Source of the DNA: an uncultured Pelagibacteraceae bacterium
Lineage (GTDB): Bacteria > Pseudomonadota > Alphaproteobacteria > Pelagibacterales > Pelagibacteraceae
NCBI GenBank assembly: GCA_902567045.1
Contig: CACFLJ010000011.1
Span: 1-42,073 of the forward strand
Direction of reading: 5' to 3'
Length of the DNA: 42,073 nt
A program made the translations under genes and the position numbers. Shown piece after piece: positions 1-10,559 of this stretch. Every line of letters starts with the position of its first letter. The first letter of the stretch is position 1. Under the pieces are notes generated by a model. It did not search any database, was not told the origin of the DNA, and saw only the letters and a program-made list of their open reading frames with translations.

Positions 1-2
1 TT

Positions 3-782
3 ATTGGAGATATAGTTGGTTTCGCATCTAGTACATTTAAAAGAGGCATGAAATTCATAAATATTCCCACAACTTTACTATCTCAAGTAGACTCATCCAT
101 AGGAGGCAAAACAGGTGTAAATAATAAATTTGGAAAAAATTTGATTGGAAGTTTTTATCAGCCTGATTTAGTTGTTTCTGACATGAATATTTTAGCATCT
201 TTACCAGAAAGAGAAATTATTTGTGGATATGCTGAAATATTAAAAAGTAGTATTATAGATAATTTAAATAATTTTCTCTATTTAGATAAAAATTTAAATA
301 AAATTTTAAAATTAAAATCACCTTTTATTGAAAGAGCAATAATTAAAAGCTGTAATTTAAAAAAAAGAGTTGTAGAAAAAGATGAGAGCGAAAAGAACTA
401 TAGAAAGGTATTAAATTTAGGTCATACCTTTGCTCATTCTTATGAGTCTGCTTTGGGCTTTTCTAAAAAATTAAATCATGGAGAAGCTGTAATTTTAGGT
501 ATTAAAAATGCGGTAGAATTTAGTTTTAAAAGAAGATTTTTATCAAAACAAAAATTTAATATTATTATAAATCATATTAATAAAATTGAGATGAAACCAA
601 AAATTGAAAAATTGTTAAAAAAAAAACATGTATCTAAAATTATGAATTATATGAGGAGCGATAAGAAAAATAATTCAAACAACATTAACCTAATTTTAAT
701 AAAAGATTTTGGAAAGATAATAGTTGACTTTCAGATCAGTCCTTCAAATTTAAAAAAATATATTTCTAACAGTTTAAATTAA
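3..782 (+). CDS. aroB: 3-dehydroquinate synthase, C-terminal part (5' end outside window)
   Basis: Second step of the shikimate pathway: it converts DAHP to 3-dehydroquinate in the cytoplasm, using NAD and a divalent metal. The reading frame is open from base 3, and the residues before the first internal Met (IGDIVGFASSTFKRG) already match the family, so the gene begins upstream and the Met at 48 is internal. Visible motifs are the VDSSIGGKTGVN block, the metal-binding His region LGHTFAHSYES and the later NHGEAV His. About 260 codons are present of a usual 350-370. The 3' end overlaps the end of the convergent bolA gene by 9 bases. The C-terminal helical domain is Lys/Asn-rich, as expected in an AT-rich genome. 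The family call is secure; only the missing N-terminus limits it. Confidence 0.95.
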   Translation: MGDIVGFASSTFKRGMKFINIPTTLLSQVDSSIGGKTGVNNKFGKNLIGSFYQPDLVVSDMNILASLPEREIICGYAEILKSSIIDNLNNFLYLDKNLNKILKLKSPFIERAIIKSCNLKKRVVEKDESEKNYRKVLNLGHTFAHSYESALGFSKKLNHGEAVILGIKNAVEFSFKRRFLSKQKFNIIINHINKIEMKPKIEKLLKKKHVSKIMNYMRSDKKNNSNNINLILIKDFGKIIVDFQISPSNLKKYISNSLN

Positions 783-1034
783 TTTGATCTGCAATGAATG
801 AATATAATTTTTTAATTCATTATCTAAAATTTTATAGATAAACCTTGTTGAGTATAGCTTACTTTTATTCTTTAACTCATCAGACTCAATCGAAAGAACA
901 ATGTGAAATTTTCCATTTTCATTAGATTTATGATTTTTGTGCAAAAATGACTTATCCTCTATATAAACTTTTGAAATACAATCCTGCGACAAAATTTTTT
1001 TTTCTACAGTTTCCATTAGTTGATTAATATTCAT
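774..1034 (-). CDS. bolA: BolA family protein
   Basis: Small BolA-fold protein of 86 residues. BolA proteins partner monothiol glutaredoxins in iron-sulfur cluster trafficking, or act as regulators. The typical core is present: a His followed by FHIVLSIES, a basic stretch, then the late IHSLQIKL helix-strand that resembles the family's 'HAL' motif. The length is normal. It is transcribed divergently from the DnaJ-like gene across a gap of only 20 bases, and its 3' end overlaps aroB. A bolA gene beside DnaJ-like, cobS and cobT is a recurrent alphaproteobacterial arrangement. Which BolA subtype this is (BolA, IbaG or BolA3-like) cannot be settled by eye. Confidence 0.85.
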   Translation of the reverse strand: MNINQLMETVEKKILSQDCISKVYIEDKSFLHKNHKSNENGKFHIVLSIESDELKNKSKLYSTRFIYKILDNELKNYIHSLQIKLI

Positions 1035-1054
1035 TTTATAAAGTATTATACATC
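1035..1054. promoter_or_regulatory. Putative overlapping divergent promoter of bolA and the DnaJ-like gene
   Basis: The 20-base gap contains GTATTATAC (1043-1051), a 9-base palindrome. On the minus strand it reads TATAAT (1050-1045), an exact -10 consensus, and on the plus strand TATTAT (1044-1049). A start about 7 bases downstream would give an almost leaderless transcript in each direction. Neither start codon has a visible Shine-Dalgarno sequence. Any -35 elements would lie inside the opposite gene. This is an inference from sequence only. Confidence 0.35.
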
Positions 1055-1588
1055 ATGAAAAATATTTGTGATTGGAATAATTGCTCAGAGGAAGGTCTTT
1101 TTAAAGCACCTAAAGAAAGAGACAATAGCAAAGATTATAGATTACTATGTTTAAACCATGTTAAAGAATTTAATAAAAGTTGGAATTATTTTACAGGTAT
1201 GAGTGATCAACAAATAGTTGATTTTTTAAGGTCTGACATGACTTGGCACAAACCAACACAAAGTTTTAGTTCATCTGATAATTTTTTTAAAGTTCTTTGG
1301 AGCAATGCTTTAAAAGATGAGATGGATAAATTTAAATTTAATAATGATTTTAATAATATGAATAAGTTTAAATTTAATAATAATGATTTAAAAGCCTTTA
1401 ATATATTAGGTATCAGTGTTGGATTAAAATGGGAAAAAGTACAAGAAAAATTTAAAAAGCTTGTCAAAAAATTTCACCCTGATATGAATTCTGGAAATAA
1501 AAAATTTGAAGACAAGCTTAAAGTAATAACTTTAGCTTACACTCAATTAAAAAATACATATAAGGATAAAATTGACACCAAATATTAA
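1055..1588 (+). CDS. DnaJ-domain protein with N-terminal zinc-finger-like segment
   Basis: J-domain co-chaperone-like protein, 177 residues. The J domain is C-terminal (about residues 112-172) and holds the HPD tripeptide at 141-143, which in J proteins stimulates the DnaK ATPase. The N-terminal 50 residues carry Cys5, Cys10, Cys32 and His35, a plausible zinc site, and end in the family-typical WNYFTGM stretch. An Asn/Lys/Phe-rich linker around residues 91-111 contains a near duplication (KFKFNND, then KFKFNNND). There are no G/F or central DnaJ zinc domains, so this is not DnaJ itself. It precedes cobS and overlaps it by 17 bases. This J protein is a regular neighbour of cobS/cobT in Alphaproteobacteria; its client is unknown. 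Confidence 0.85.
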   Translation: MKNICDWNNCSEEGLFKAPKERDNSKDYRLLCLNHVKEFNKSWNYFTGMSDQQIVDFLRSDMTWHKPTQSFSSSDNFFKVLWSNALKDEMDKFKFNNDFNNMNKFKFNNNDLKAFNILGISVGLKWEKVQEKFKKLVKKFHPDMNSGNKKFEDKLKVITLAYTQLKNTYKDKIDTKY

Positions 1589-2546
1589 CCATACCCCTGA
1601 CATTAAATTATCTATAAAACAAACTTTTGGTATTGAAAGTGATATGGAAGTTGATGCATTTTCAAAATCAAGTGAGTATGTCCCAGAGATCGATAAAACT
1701 TATAAGTTTGATAAAGATACTACATTAGCTATTTTGTCAGGATTTTCTTTTAATAAAAGAGTCTTAATCCAAGGATACCATGGAACTGGTAAGTCGACTC
1801 ACATCGAACAAATTGCTGCTAGGCTAAACTGGCCTTGTATAAGAATTAATCTCGATAGTCATGTTAGTAGGATTGACTTAATAGGAAAAGATTCAATCGT
1901 AATCAAAGATGGTAAACAGGTAACTGAATTTAAAGAGGGAATATTACCTTGGTCAATTCAAAATCCTGTGGCCTTAGTTTTTGATGAATATGACGCTGGA
2001 AGACCAGATGTAATGTTCGTTATTCAGAGAGTACTTGAGTCAGAAGGTAGTTTTACTCTATTAGACAAAAATAAAGTAATTAAACAAAATAAATTTTTTA
2101 GACTTTTTGCAACAACAAATACTGTTGGGCTAGGTGATACAACCGGATTATATCATGGGACACAACAAATTAATCAGGGACAAATGGATAGATGGAATAT
2201 TGTATCTACTTTAAACTATCTTAGTTTAGATAAAGAAATGGAAATTATATTAGGTAAGAATAAAAATTTAAATAATCCTAAAGGTAAAGAGCAAGTTTCA
2301 AATATGATAAAAGTAGCCTCACTTACGAGGAAAGGTTTTATGGCAGGTGATATATCGACAGTAATGAGTCCTAGAACAGTTTTACATTGGGCGGAAAATT
2401 CAGAAATTTTCAAAGATATTGGATATGCATTTAGAGTAACATTTTTAAACAAATGTGATGATGCTGAAAAGAATACTATTGCTGAATATTATCAAAGATG
2501 TTTTGGGGAAGAACTGCCAGAGTCAATGATCAATATTCAAATTTAA
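1572..2546 (+). CDS. cobS: CobS-type MoxR AAA+ ATPase (cobaltochelatase subunit family)
   Basis: AAA+ ATPase of 324 residues. In aerobic B12 synthesis CobS works with CobT and CobN to insert cobalt into hydrogenobyrinic acid a,c-diamide. The Walker A motif GYHGTGKS is at residues 68-75, followed by a Walker B-like [13 protein letters not shown] and a sensor segment [15 protein letters not shown]. The start is the TTG at 1572: AAGGA at 1562-1566 sits 5 bases upstream, and the N-terminal [13 protein letters not shown] matches the family start, which an internal Met would remove. It overlaps the preceding gene by 17 bases and shares one base with cobT (TAATG at 2544-2548). No cobN or other cob gene is in the window, so the chelatase role is doubtful here. 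Confidence 0.9.
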   Translation: MTPNINHTPDIKLSIKQTFGIESDMEVDAFSKSSEYVPEIDKTYKFDKDTTLAILSGFSFNKRVLIQGYHGTGKSTHIEQIAARLNWPCIRINLDSHVSRIDLIGKDSIVIKDGKQVTEFKEGILPWSIQNPVALVFDEYDAGRPDVMFVIQRVLESEGSFTLLDKNKVIKQNKFFRLFATTNTVGLGDTTGLYHGTQQINQGQMDRWNIVSTLNYLSLDKEMEIILGKNKNLNNPKGKEQVSNMIKVASLTRKGFMAGDISTVMSPRTVLHWAENSEIFKDIGYAFRVTFLNKCDDAEKNTIAEYYQRCFGEELPESMINIQI

Positions 2547-4339
2547 TGAACAAAGAAGATAGTATTAAAGAAAAATTTAAACAAGCCCTTCAATCAACTT
2601 ACAAAGTAATTTCAGATGACTATAAAGCTGTCAAAAATAAAAAAAATGACGAAAAAGTTTATGATATTGGAGAAATTGAAAATATTAATGATAAAAATCA
2701 ATTTAAAAAACTAAGGGCTGAGACAGATTCTGAGGCTTTAAAAACAAGATTTTCAAACAGAAAATTATTAGATAAAAATAATCCACAGAATCCATCATGC
2801 AGAACACTCTACCAGCTTGCAGAAAAGGTAAGGTATGAATTACTTGGCTCAGAGATGCTAAAAGGAATTTCTAAAAATTTCAAAGACAATTACAAAAATA
2901 GACTTCAATATTTGAAACAAGAAAAAATAACAAAAAAGGAAGATACAAATATTATAGATGCTTTTGAAATTTATATGACAAACAAGTTTTTTGATGTCGA
3001 ATTATACCCAGAAAATAAAGAAATTCTTAAATTTTGGGAGAAAGATTTTAACAAGTCAATAGACAAACACTTTGAGTTTTTAAAACAAAATCTAGAAAAT
3101 CAAGAAGTATATAACGCTAAATTTTCTGAAATTTTGGAAAGTATGGATATATTTGAAAATGATGACACAACTGAAAAAGAAAATGAAGAAAATGATGATA
3201 CGCAGGATCATAATAATTCTAATAACAATGAAGACAAAGATAATAATGACTCAAGTAAAACAAGTGAAGATGAAAATATAAGTCAGGGAATGGATAGTGA
3301 GGATGACGTAAATGAGTTTAGACTTGAGGATCAACTTGGTAGTGAAAATAATGAAGACGCAGAGTCAGAAAATATTATACAGAAAAAAAATTTAAGTATA
3401 AGCGATAAAGAATATAAAATATTTACTACTGAATTTGATGAAGTTGCGAAAGCAGAAAGTTTAGATACAGCTGAGGAAATTCAAAAACTCAGAAAAAATT
3501 TAGACCAACAGCTTACAAGTTTTCAAGATTTAATTACTAAGTTGGCAAATAAATTACAAAGACAATTAATGGCAAAACAAAATCGATCATGGGAATTTGA
3601 TCTAGAAGAAGGATTGTTAGATAGTTCAAAATTACCTCGAATTATCATTGATCCATATAATTCATTATCATTTAAAAAAGAAAAAGATTTAGACTTTAAA
3701 GATACTATTGTAACTCTTTTAATTGATAATTCTGGATCAATGAGAGGAAGGCCAATAACAATAGCTGCAATATGTGCTGACATTTTATCCAGAACTTTAG
3801 AAAGATGCTCAGTTAAAGTTGAAATTCTCGGTTTTACTACGAAAAATTGGAAAGGTGGCAAAAGTCGCCAAGAATGGAATAGATTGGGTAAAAAGAAAAA
3901 TCCTGGAAGACTTAATGACTTAAGACACATAATTTACAAAGGTGCTGATTCTCATTGGAGACAATCAAAAAAAAATTTGGGATTGATGCTAAAAGAGGGT
4001 TTATTAAAAGAAAATATAGATGGCGAAGCAATAACATGGGCATTTAATAGACTAAAGAAAAGAAAAGAGGAAAGAAAAATCCTTATGGTTATTTCAGATG
4101 GCGCACCAGTCGACGACTCAACATTGTCAGTAAATTCAGGAGATTTTTTAGAAAAAAATTTAAAAAAAATTGTAAAATTTATTGAGAATAAAAGTGAAGT
4201 AGAAATATTAGCTATAGGAATTGGTCATGATGTATCCCGATATTATAAAAAAGCTATCAAAATTTCTGATGTACAAGAACTTGGCGATGTTATGATAGAT
4301 CAATTAAGTGGACTATTTGAAAATAAAAAGCTTCACTAA
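2546..4339 (+). CDS. cobT: CobT-type VWA-domain protein (cobaltochelatase subunit family)
   Basis: Partner of CobS, 597 residues from the ATG at 2546, whose A is the last base of the cobS stop codon. The open frame extends 48 bases further upstream, but that part only runs in another frame through cobS. Order: a helical N-terminal region, a very acidic D/E/N-rich linker (about residues 205-285), then a C-terminal von Willebrand A domain with the MIDAS motif DNSGSMRGR starting at Asp394 and a later [11 protein letters not shown]. CobT normally forms a chaperone-like ring with CobS that powers metal insertion by CobN. Its end overlaps the convergent regB gene by 4 bases. The family assignment is firm; the physiological substrate is not. 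Confidence 0.9.
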   Translation: MNKEDSIKEKFKQALQSTYKVISDDYKAVKNKKNDEKVYDIGEIENINDKNQFKKLRAETDSEALKTRFSNRKLLDKNNPQNPSCRTLYQLAEKVRYELLGSEMLKGISKNFKDNYKNRLQYLKQEKITKKEDTNIIDAFEIYMTNKFFDVELYPENKEILKFWEKDFNKSIDKHFEFLKQNLENQEVYNAKFSEILESMDIFENDDTTEKENEENDDTQDHNNSNNNEDKDNNDSSKTSEDENISQGMDSEDDVNEFRLEDQLGSENNEDAESENIIQKKNLSISDKEYKIFTTEFDEVAKAESLDTAEEIQKLRKNLDQQLTSFQDLITKLANKLQRQLMAKQNRSWEFDLEEGLLDSSKLPRIIIDPYNSLSFKKEKDLDFKDTIVTLLIDNSGSMRGRPITIAAICADILSRTLERCSVKVEILGFTTKNWKGGKSRQEWNRLGKKKNPGRLNDLRHIIYKGADSHWRQSKKNLGLMLKEGLLKENIDGEAITWAFNRLKKRKEERKILMVISDGAPVDDSTLSVNSGDFLEKNLKKIVKFIENKSEVEILAIGIGHDVSRYYKKAIKISDVQELGDVMIDQLSGLFENKKLH

Positions 4340-5613
4340 ATACTAATTAAATCTTTATTAGACCATTCTATTTTAATTTCAGCACCACCTCTGGTCTCTG
4401 AATTCCTAATTAAAAGTTTTGCCTTATTTTTTTCTAATAAAGTTTTACCTATAAATATTCCTAAGCCCAATCCTGCTCTTGATTTATTTTTAGATTGTAA
4501 TGATTTTATATATGGATCCCCAATTTTAGTTAATATATCTTTTGGAAATCCTAGACCATCATCTTCGATGGATATTGAGGAGTTTTCACTATCACTTGTT
4601 ATTGAAATATAAATATTTTTTTTTGCAAACTTATTTGCATTTCCAATAAAATTTCTTATACCATAAACAACTTCAATTGATTTTGAAACTTCAAAAGAAT
4701 TGTAATTCTGCTCAGCATTAATGATAAAATTTTTATCTGATATTTCTTTAAAAGAGTTCACAATTTCTTTTACATAATTGTGTAGAGTAATATCCTTATC
4801 TATAAAATCATCTTCAATAACAGGATTTAAAGATAATTTTTTTAATATTTCATTGCATCGATCAACTTGACTTAAAAGCAGTTCAACATCTTTTTTTAAT
4901 TCTTTATTGTTTTTAAAATTATTATACAAATCTTGAGAAATAATTTTTATTGTAGAAAGTGGTGTGCCTAAAGAATGAGCAGCTGCTGCAGCTTGTCCAC
5001 CTAATGATACTAACTCATTCTCTTTAGAAATAACTTCCTGAATTTTATCTAATGCATCTTTTCTAACTTTTGACTCATTCCCAAATGTTAAAGCAAAAAA
5101 ACTTAAAAAAATAAGTGCAATAATTAAGGCAATAGGAACTGAAAAATAATAGTAATTACTAAAAATATATTCATTTAATGGCGAAGGTAATTCTTGGTGG
5201 AAGAAGGTAAGTAAAATTATTGAAAAAATTGTCAAAAATATTAATAAAATATTTGTTTTAATACTTAAGCTATTTGAAGCAAAAATACTTGGTATTATTA
5301 AAAATATCGAGAATGGATTTATTATACCACCAGTTAAATAAATTAAAAAACTCAATTGTATAATATCAAGAGTAAGAAAAGTTAACGATATATTTTCTTG
5401 CAATTGATTTTTTTTAAAAAAATAGAACAGAAAAATGTTACTTAAGGCACCAAATAAAACTATTGTATTTGCTAGTAAAAAATTAAATTCAAATTTAAAT
5501 AAAAATGCAACAGCATTTATAGTAATAAATTGCCCTATAACACCTATCCATCTTAAATTAACGTATGTAATTTTGTTTAAATGAGATGATTTGGAATTGA
5601 TGCTTATTCCCAT
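4336..5613 (-). CDS. regB: RegB/PrrB/ActS-type redox sensor histidine kinase
   Basis: Membrane sensor kinase of 425 residues that in other Alphaproteobacteria phosphorylates RegA according to quinone and redox state. About six hydrophobic segments fill residues 20-175. The quinone-site motif GGxxNPF is present as GGIINPF (95-101). The H-box [15 protein letters not shown] has the phospho-acceptor His213, and Cys253 lies exactly 40 residues later, the same spacing as His225/Cys265 of Rhodobacter capsulatus RegB. The ATPase domain follows, with an N-box-like NANKFA, then EDDGLGFP and GLGLGIF. It sits 3 bases after gyrB on the same strand, so it is probably co-transcribed. No regA is visible here. 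Confidence 0.9.
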   Translation of the reverse strand: MGISINSKSSHLNKITYVNLRWIGVIGQFITINAVAFLFKFEFNFLLANTIVLFGALSNIFLFYFFKKNQLQENISLTFLTLDIIQLSFLIYLTGGIINPFSIFLIIPSIFASNSLSIKTNILLIFLTIFSIILLTFFHQELPSPLNEYIFSNYYYFSVPIALIIALIFLSFFALTFGNESKVRKDALDKIQEVISKENELVSLGGQAAAAAHSLGTPLSTIKIISQDLYNNFKNNKELKKDVELLLSQVDRCNEILKKLSLNPVIEDDFIDKDITLHNYVKEIVNSFKEISDKNFIINAEQNYNSFEVSKSIEVVYGIRNFIGNANKFAKKNIYISITSDSENSSISIEDDGLGFPKDILTKIGDPYIKSLQSKNKSRAGLGLGIFIGKTLLEKNKAKLLIRNSETRGGAEIKIEWSNKDLISI

Positions 5614-5616
5614 TAA

Positions 5617-7674
<2,058 letters not shown>

Positions 7675-7719
7675 TTATTTATTATTGGAAAGATTATTTA
7701 TAACATTTTTATATTTTTA

Positions 7720-7734
7720 AATACAATTTGTATT
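7720..7734. repeat. 15-base palindrome upstream of gyrB
   Basis: AATACAA-T-TTGTATT, seven-base arms around one central base, 46 bases upstream of the gyrB start in the gyrB/FkbM divergent gap. It could be an operator. In sequence this AT-rich a seven-base arm can arise by chance. The rest of the gap (7675-7870) is AT-rich with no recognisable gene. Confidence 0.25.
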
Positions 7735-7870
7735 AAATTTTTACTCAAATTAATGAGGAAATACTTACATTATAAGCAAGATTATTGTAAATTTTTTTAA
7801 TACTTAATAATTATCAAAAAAATGAATTTTTTTAGTCAACTTTATCAAAATTATGTAAGATTCGTTTACA

Positions 7871-8650
7871 GTGATTAAAAAATTATTAAAAAGAATTCCA
7901 ATTATAAAAAGAATATATCCCTCTATAATAAAAAAAATCTATAATTATATTAATACTGATGAAATTAATTACGAGTATTTTGGTCTAAAATTAAAAGGCA
8001 ATATAAAAGAACCAATGGATAAGGAAATATTCTTATTCAGTGAATATGAGCATCTTCAAATTGATTATCTTCTTAAATTAATGAAAGAATCAAAATTTGA
8101 CTACTTTATAGATGTTGGTGCAAATTCAGGGTTATATAGCATGGTTGTAGCTAAAAATGACTGCAAGATTAAAATAAAAAGCTTTGAGCCGATAAAAAAA
8201 ACAATATTAAAATTTAAAGAGAATATTCAACTCAATAAAAATTTAAATAACATTGAGATTTTTGAATTTGGACTTTCGAATAAAAATTCAGAATTACTAA
8301 TGAAATCATTGAAAAAAAAAAATTATATACAAACTGGTGGATTTGGAGTCGCACAAAGTGGTGAAATATTAAATAATCTACATACTGAGTATGCGGAATT
8401 TAAAAAAGGAGATGATATTTTTAGTTTAGAAAATAAAAATATTATTTTGAAAATTGATGCCGAAGGACATGAAAAAGAGGTTATTCAAGGTTTAGAAAAT
8501 AATTTAAATAAAAACAGTATTTTATTACAAATCGAAATATTTGATAAAAATTTTGATGTTATGAATAATATTCTAAAAGATAAAAATTTTAATCAAATCC
8601 ATATGATAAAAAGCGATGGTAAAAAAGATTATTATTATAAAAATTATTAA
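7871..8650 (+). CDS. FkbM-family SAM-dependent methyltransferase
   Basis: Predicted methyltransferase of 259 residues, FkbM type, a family that often O-methylates sugars or natural products. The SAM-binding motif I DVGANSGLYS begins at residue 81, followed by the acidic SFEPI strand and the family-typical ILKIDAEGHEKEVIQGL. The first 35 residues are basic and hydrophobic. The start is the GTG at 7871; no clear ribosome-binding site or earlier ATG is seen, so the exact N-terminus is uncertain. It is a lone gene, divergent from gyrB, ending 5 bases before the 3' end of the opposing tRNA-Ser. A role in surface-glycan methylation is possible, but nothing adjacent proves it. Confidence 0.8.
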   Translation: MIKKLLKRIPIIKRIYPSIIKKIYNYINTDEINYEYFGLKLKGNIKEPMDKEIFLFSEYEHLQIDYLLKLMKESKFDYFIDVGANSGLYSMVVAKNDCKIKIKSFEPIKKTILKFKENIQLNKNLNNIEIFEFGLSNKNSELLMKSLKKKNYIQTGGFGVAQSGEILNNLHTEYAEFKKGDDIFSLENKNIILKIDAEGHEKEVIQGLENNLNKNSILLQIEIFDKNFDVMNNILKDKNFNQIHMIKSDGKKDYYYKNY

Positions 8651-8655
8651 ATATT

Positions 8656-8745
8656 TGGCGGAGAGAATGGGATTCGAACCCATGATAGAGTTTCCCCTAT
8701 ACACGCTTTCCAAGCGTGCGCCTTCAACCACTCGGCCACCTCTCC
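8656..8745 (-). tRNA. tRNA-Ser (anticodon GGA), CCA encoded
   Basis: Read on the minus strand, a 7-pair acceptor stem (GGAGAGG with TCTCTCC, one G-U), D-arm GGCCGAGTGG, an anticodon stem and loop with GGA, a long class II variable arm typical of serine tRNA, a T-loop GGTTCGAATCC and an encoded 3' CCA. The 5' end lies two bases after the lepA stop codon, so it must be cut out of the lepA transcript or start inside lepA. Confidence 0.95.
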
Positions 8746-8747
8746 AT

Positions 8748-10559
8748 TTATTTCTCCTTAGATATTTTGAGCACACCTATAAATGCTTCTTGTGGGATCT
8801 CAACTTTTCCAAATTGTTTTGCCCTTGCTTTTCCTTTTTTTTGCTTTTCAAGTAGCTTTCTTTTTCTGTCAGTAGCCCCTCCACCATGAATTTTGGTTAA
8901 AACATCTTTTTTAAAACCCTTAATTGTTTCTCGCGCAATAATCTTTCCACCTATTGCTGCTTGGACTGGAATCATAAAGTTATGTCTTGGAATTAAATCT
9001 TTTAATTTTTCACATACCTCTCTCCCAGTCTTTTGAGCAAAGTCTTTGTGTATCATCATAGCTAATGCATCTACTGGTTCTGTGTTTACTAAAATACCCA
9101 TTTTAACAAGATCTCCCTCTCTATGGCCTATTATTTCATAATCAAAACTAGCATATCCACTTGTCATAGATTTTAATCGATCATTAAAATCAAATACTAT
9201 TTCATTTAATGGTAATTCATAATTTACAACTGCTCTACTTCCGGAGTAACTTAAGTTTGTTTGAATTCCTCTTTTATCTTGGCATATTTTCATTATGGGA
9301 CCAAGATACTGATCGGGAGTAATAATAGTTGCTTTGATCCAAGGTTCTTCAATAAATTTTATCAAACTTGGATCTGGTAAACTTGATGGATTTTGTAAAT
9401 CTTTTATCTCACCATTGTTCATATGGATCTTGTATACAACGCCAGGAGTTGTAGTTAATAGATTTATGTCAAACTCTCTTTCAAGCCTTTCTGTAACTAT
9501 TTCTAAATGCAACAAACCTAGAAAACCACACCTGAAACCTAAGCCTAGAGCACTTGAAGACTCGGGTTCAAAAGAAAAACTCGAGTCATTTAACTTTAGT
9601 TTAGCTAATCCGTCTTTTAATTTTTGATACTCAGAGCTATCGACTGGAAATAATCCACAAAACACTACCGGTTTACTTGGCTTAAAACCAGGTAACGACT
9701 CTGATAATGGTTTAGATGCATCACAGATTGTATCTCCAACTTTTGTCTCTGATAAAATTTTTATTCCTGTTGTTATAAACCCAATCTCTCCAGAATTTAG
9801 TTCATCAACATCTTTTGGTTTGGGTGTAAAAACTCCTACTTTCTCAACAAAATATTCCTGATTTGTAGACATCATTTTAATTTTCATATTATTTTTAATT
9901 TTTCCATCAATTACTCTTACTAAAATGACTACGCCTAAATAAGTGTCATACCAACTATCTACCAATAAACACTTTAGTTTTTGATCTTTTTGACCTTTTG
10001 GACCTGGAAGAGTATGGATAATTTGCTCTAAAATTTCATCAATTCCTTCACCAGTCTTTCCAGAACATGGAACAGCATTGGATGTGTCAATACCTATTAC
10101 GTCTTCAATTTGTTTATTTGTTCTATCAATGTCTGAAGCTGGTAAATCAATTTTATTTAAAACTGGTATTATTTCATGATTTATATCTAGAGCTTGATAA
10201 ACATTCGCTAATGTTTGAGCTTCAACTCCTTGAGTACTATCCACAATTAATATTGAACCTTCACAGGCATACAAAGATCTACTTACTTCATAGCTGAAAT
10301 CAACATGACCTGGGGTATCTATAATATTAAGAATATAATTTTTTCCATCTTTAGATTTATAATTTAATTTTACCGTTTGAGCTTTAATAGTTATTCCTCT
10401 CTCTCTTTCAATATCCATTGAGTCTAGTACTTGAGCTTTCATTTCTCTGTCTGTCAAACCACCACATTTATGTATAATTCTATCTGCTATAGTTGACTTG
10501 CCATGGTCAATATGAGCAATGATTGCAAAATTTCTGATATTATCAATTTCAGTAGACAT
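8748..10559 (-). CDS. lepA: Elongation factor 4 (LepA), ribosome back-translocating GTPase
   Basis: Translation GTPase of 603 residues, the usual length. The G1 motif AHIDHGKST, the G3 motif DTPGHVDF and the G4 motif NKID are all present. The LepA-specific C-terminal domain ends in a Lys-rich [22 protein letters not shown] segment (quoted here as [10 protein letters not shown] then VEIPQEAF), which separates it from EF-G. LepA acts on stalled or mistranslocated ribosomes. Its ATG directly abuts the pheT stop codon, and the tRNA-Ser begins two bases after its own stop, so it is the last protein gene of the thrS-to-lepA unit. Confidence 0.97.
   Translation of the reverse strand: MSTEIDNIRNFAIIAHIDHGKSTIADRIIHKCGGLTDREMKAQVLDSMDIERERGITIKAQTVKLNYKSKDGKNYILNIIDTPGHVDFSYEVSRSLYACEGSILIVDSTQGVEAQTLANVYQALDINHEIIPVLNKIDLPASDIDRTNKQIEDVIGIDTSNAVPCSGKTGEGIDEILEQIIHTLPGPKGQKDQKLKCLLVDSWYDTYLGVVILVRVIDGKIKNNMKIKMMSTNQEYFVEKVGVFTPKPKDVDELNSGEIGFITTGIKILSETKVGDTICDASKPLSESLPGFKPSKPVVFCGLFPVDSSEYQKLKDGLAKLKLNDSSFSFEPESSSALGLGFRCGFLGLLHLEIVTERLEREFDINLLTTTPGVVYKIHMNNGEIKDLQNPSSLPDPSLIKFIEEPWIKATIITPDQYLGPIMKICQDKRGIQTNLSYSGSRAVVNYELPLNEIVFDFNDRLKSMTSGYASFDYEIIGHREGDLVKMGILVNTEPVDALAMMIHKDFAQKTGREVCEKLKDLIPRHNFMIPVQAAIGGKIIARETIKGFKKDVLTKIHGGGATDRKRKLLEKQKKGKARAKQFGKVEIPQEAFIGVLKISKEK

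Noticed and set aside
3523..3930. A 135-codon frame antisense to the VWA domain of cobT
   Set aside because: It lies wholly inside a well-conserved gene and its product shows no domain or sensible composition.
8573..8776. Short frames across the tRNA-Ser on both strands
   Set aside because: They read through the tRNA and neighbouring gene ends; the tRNA structure explains the sequence.
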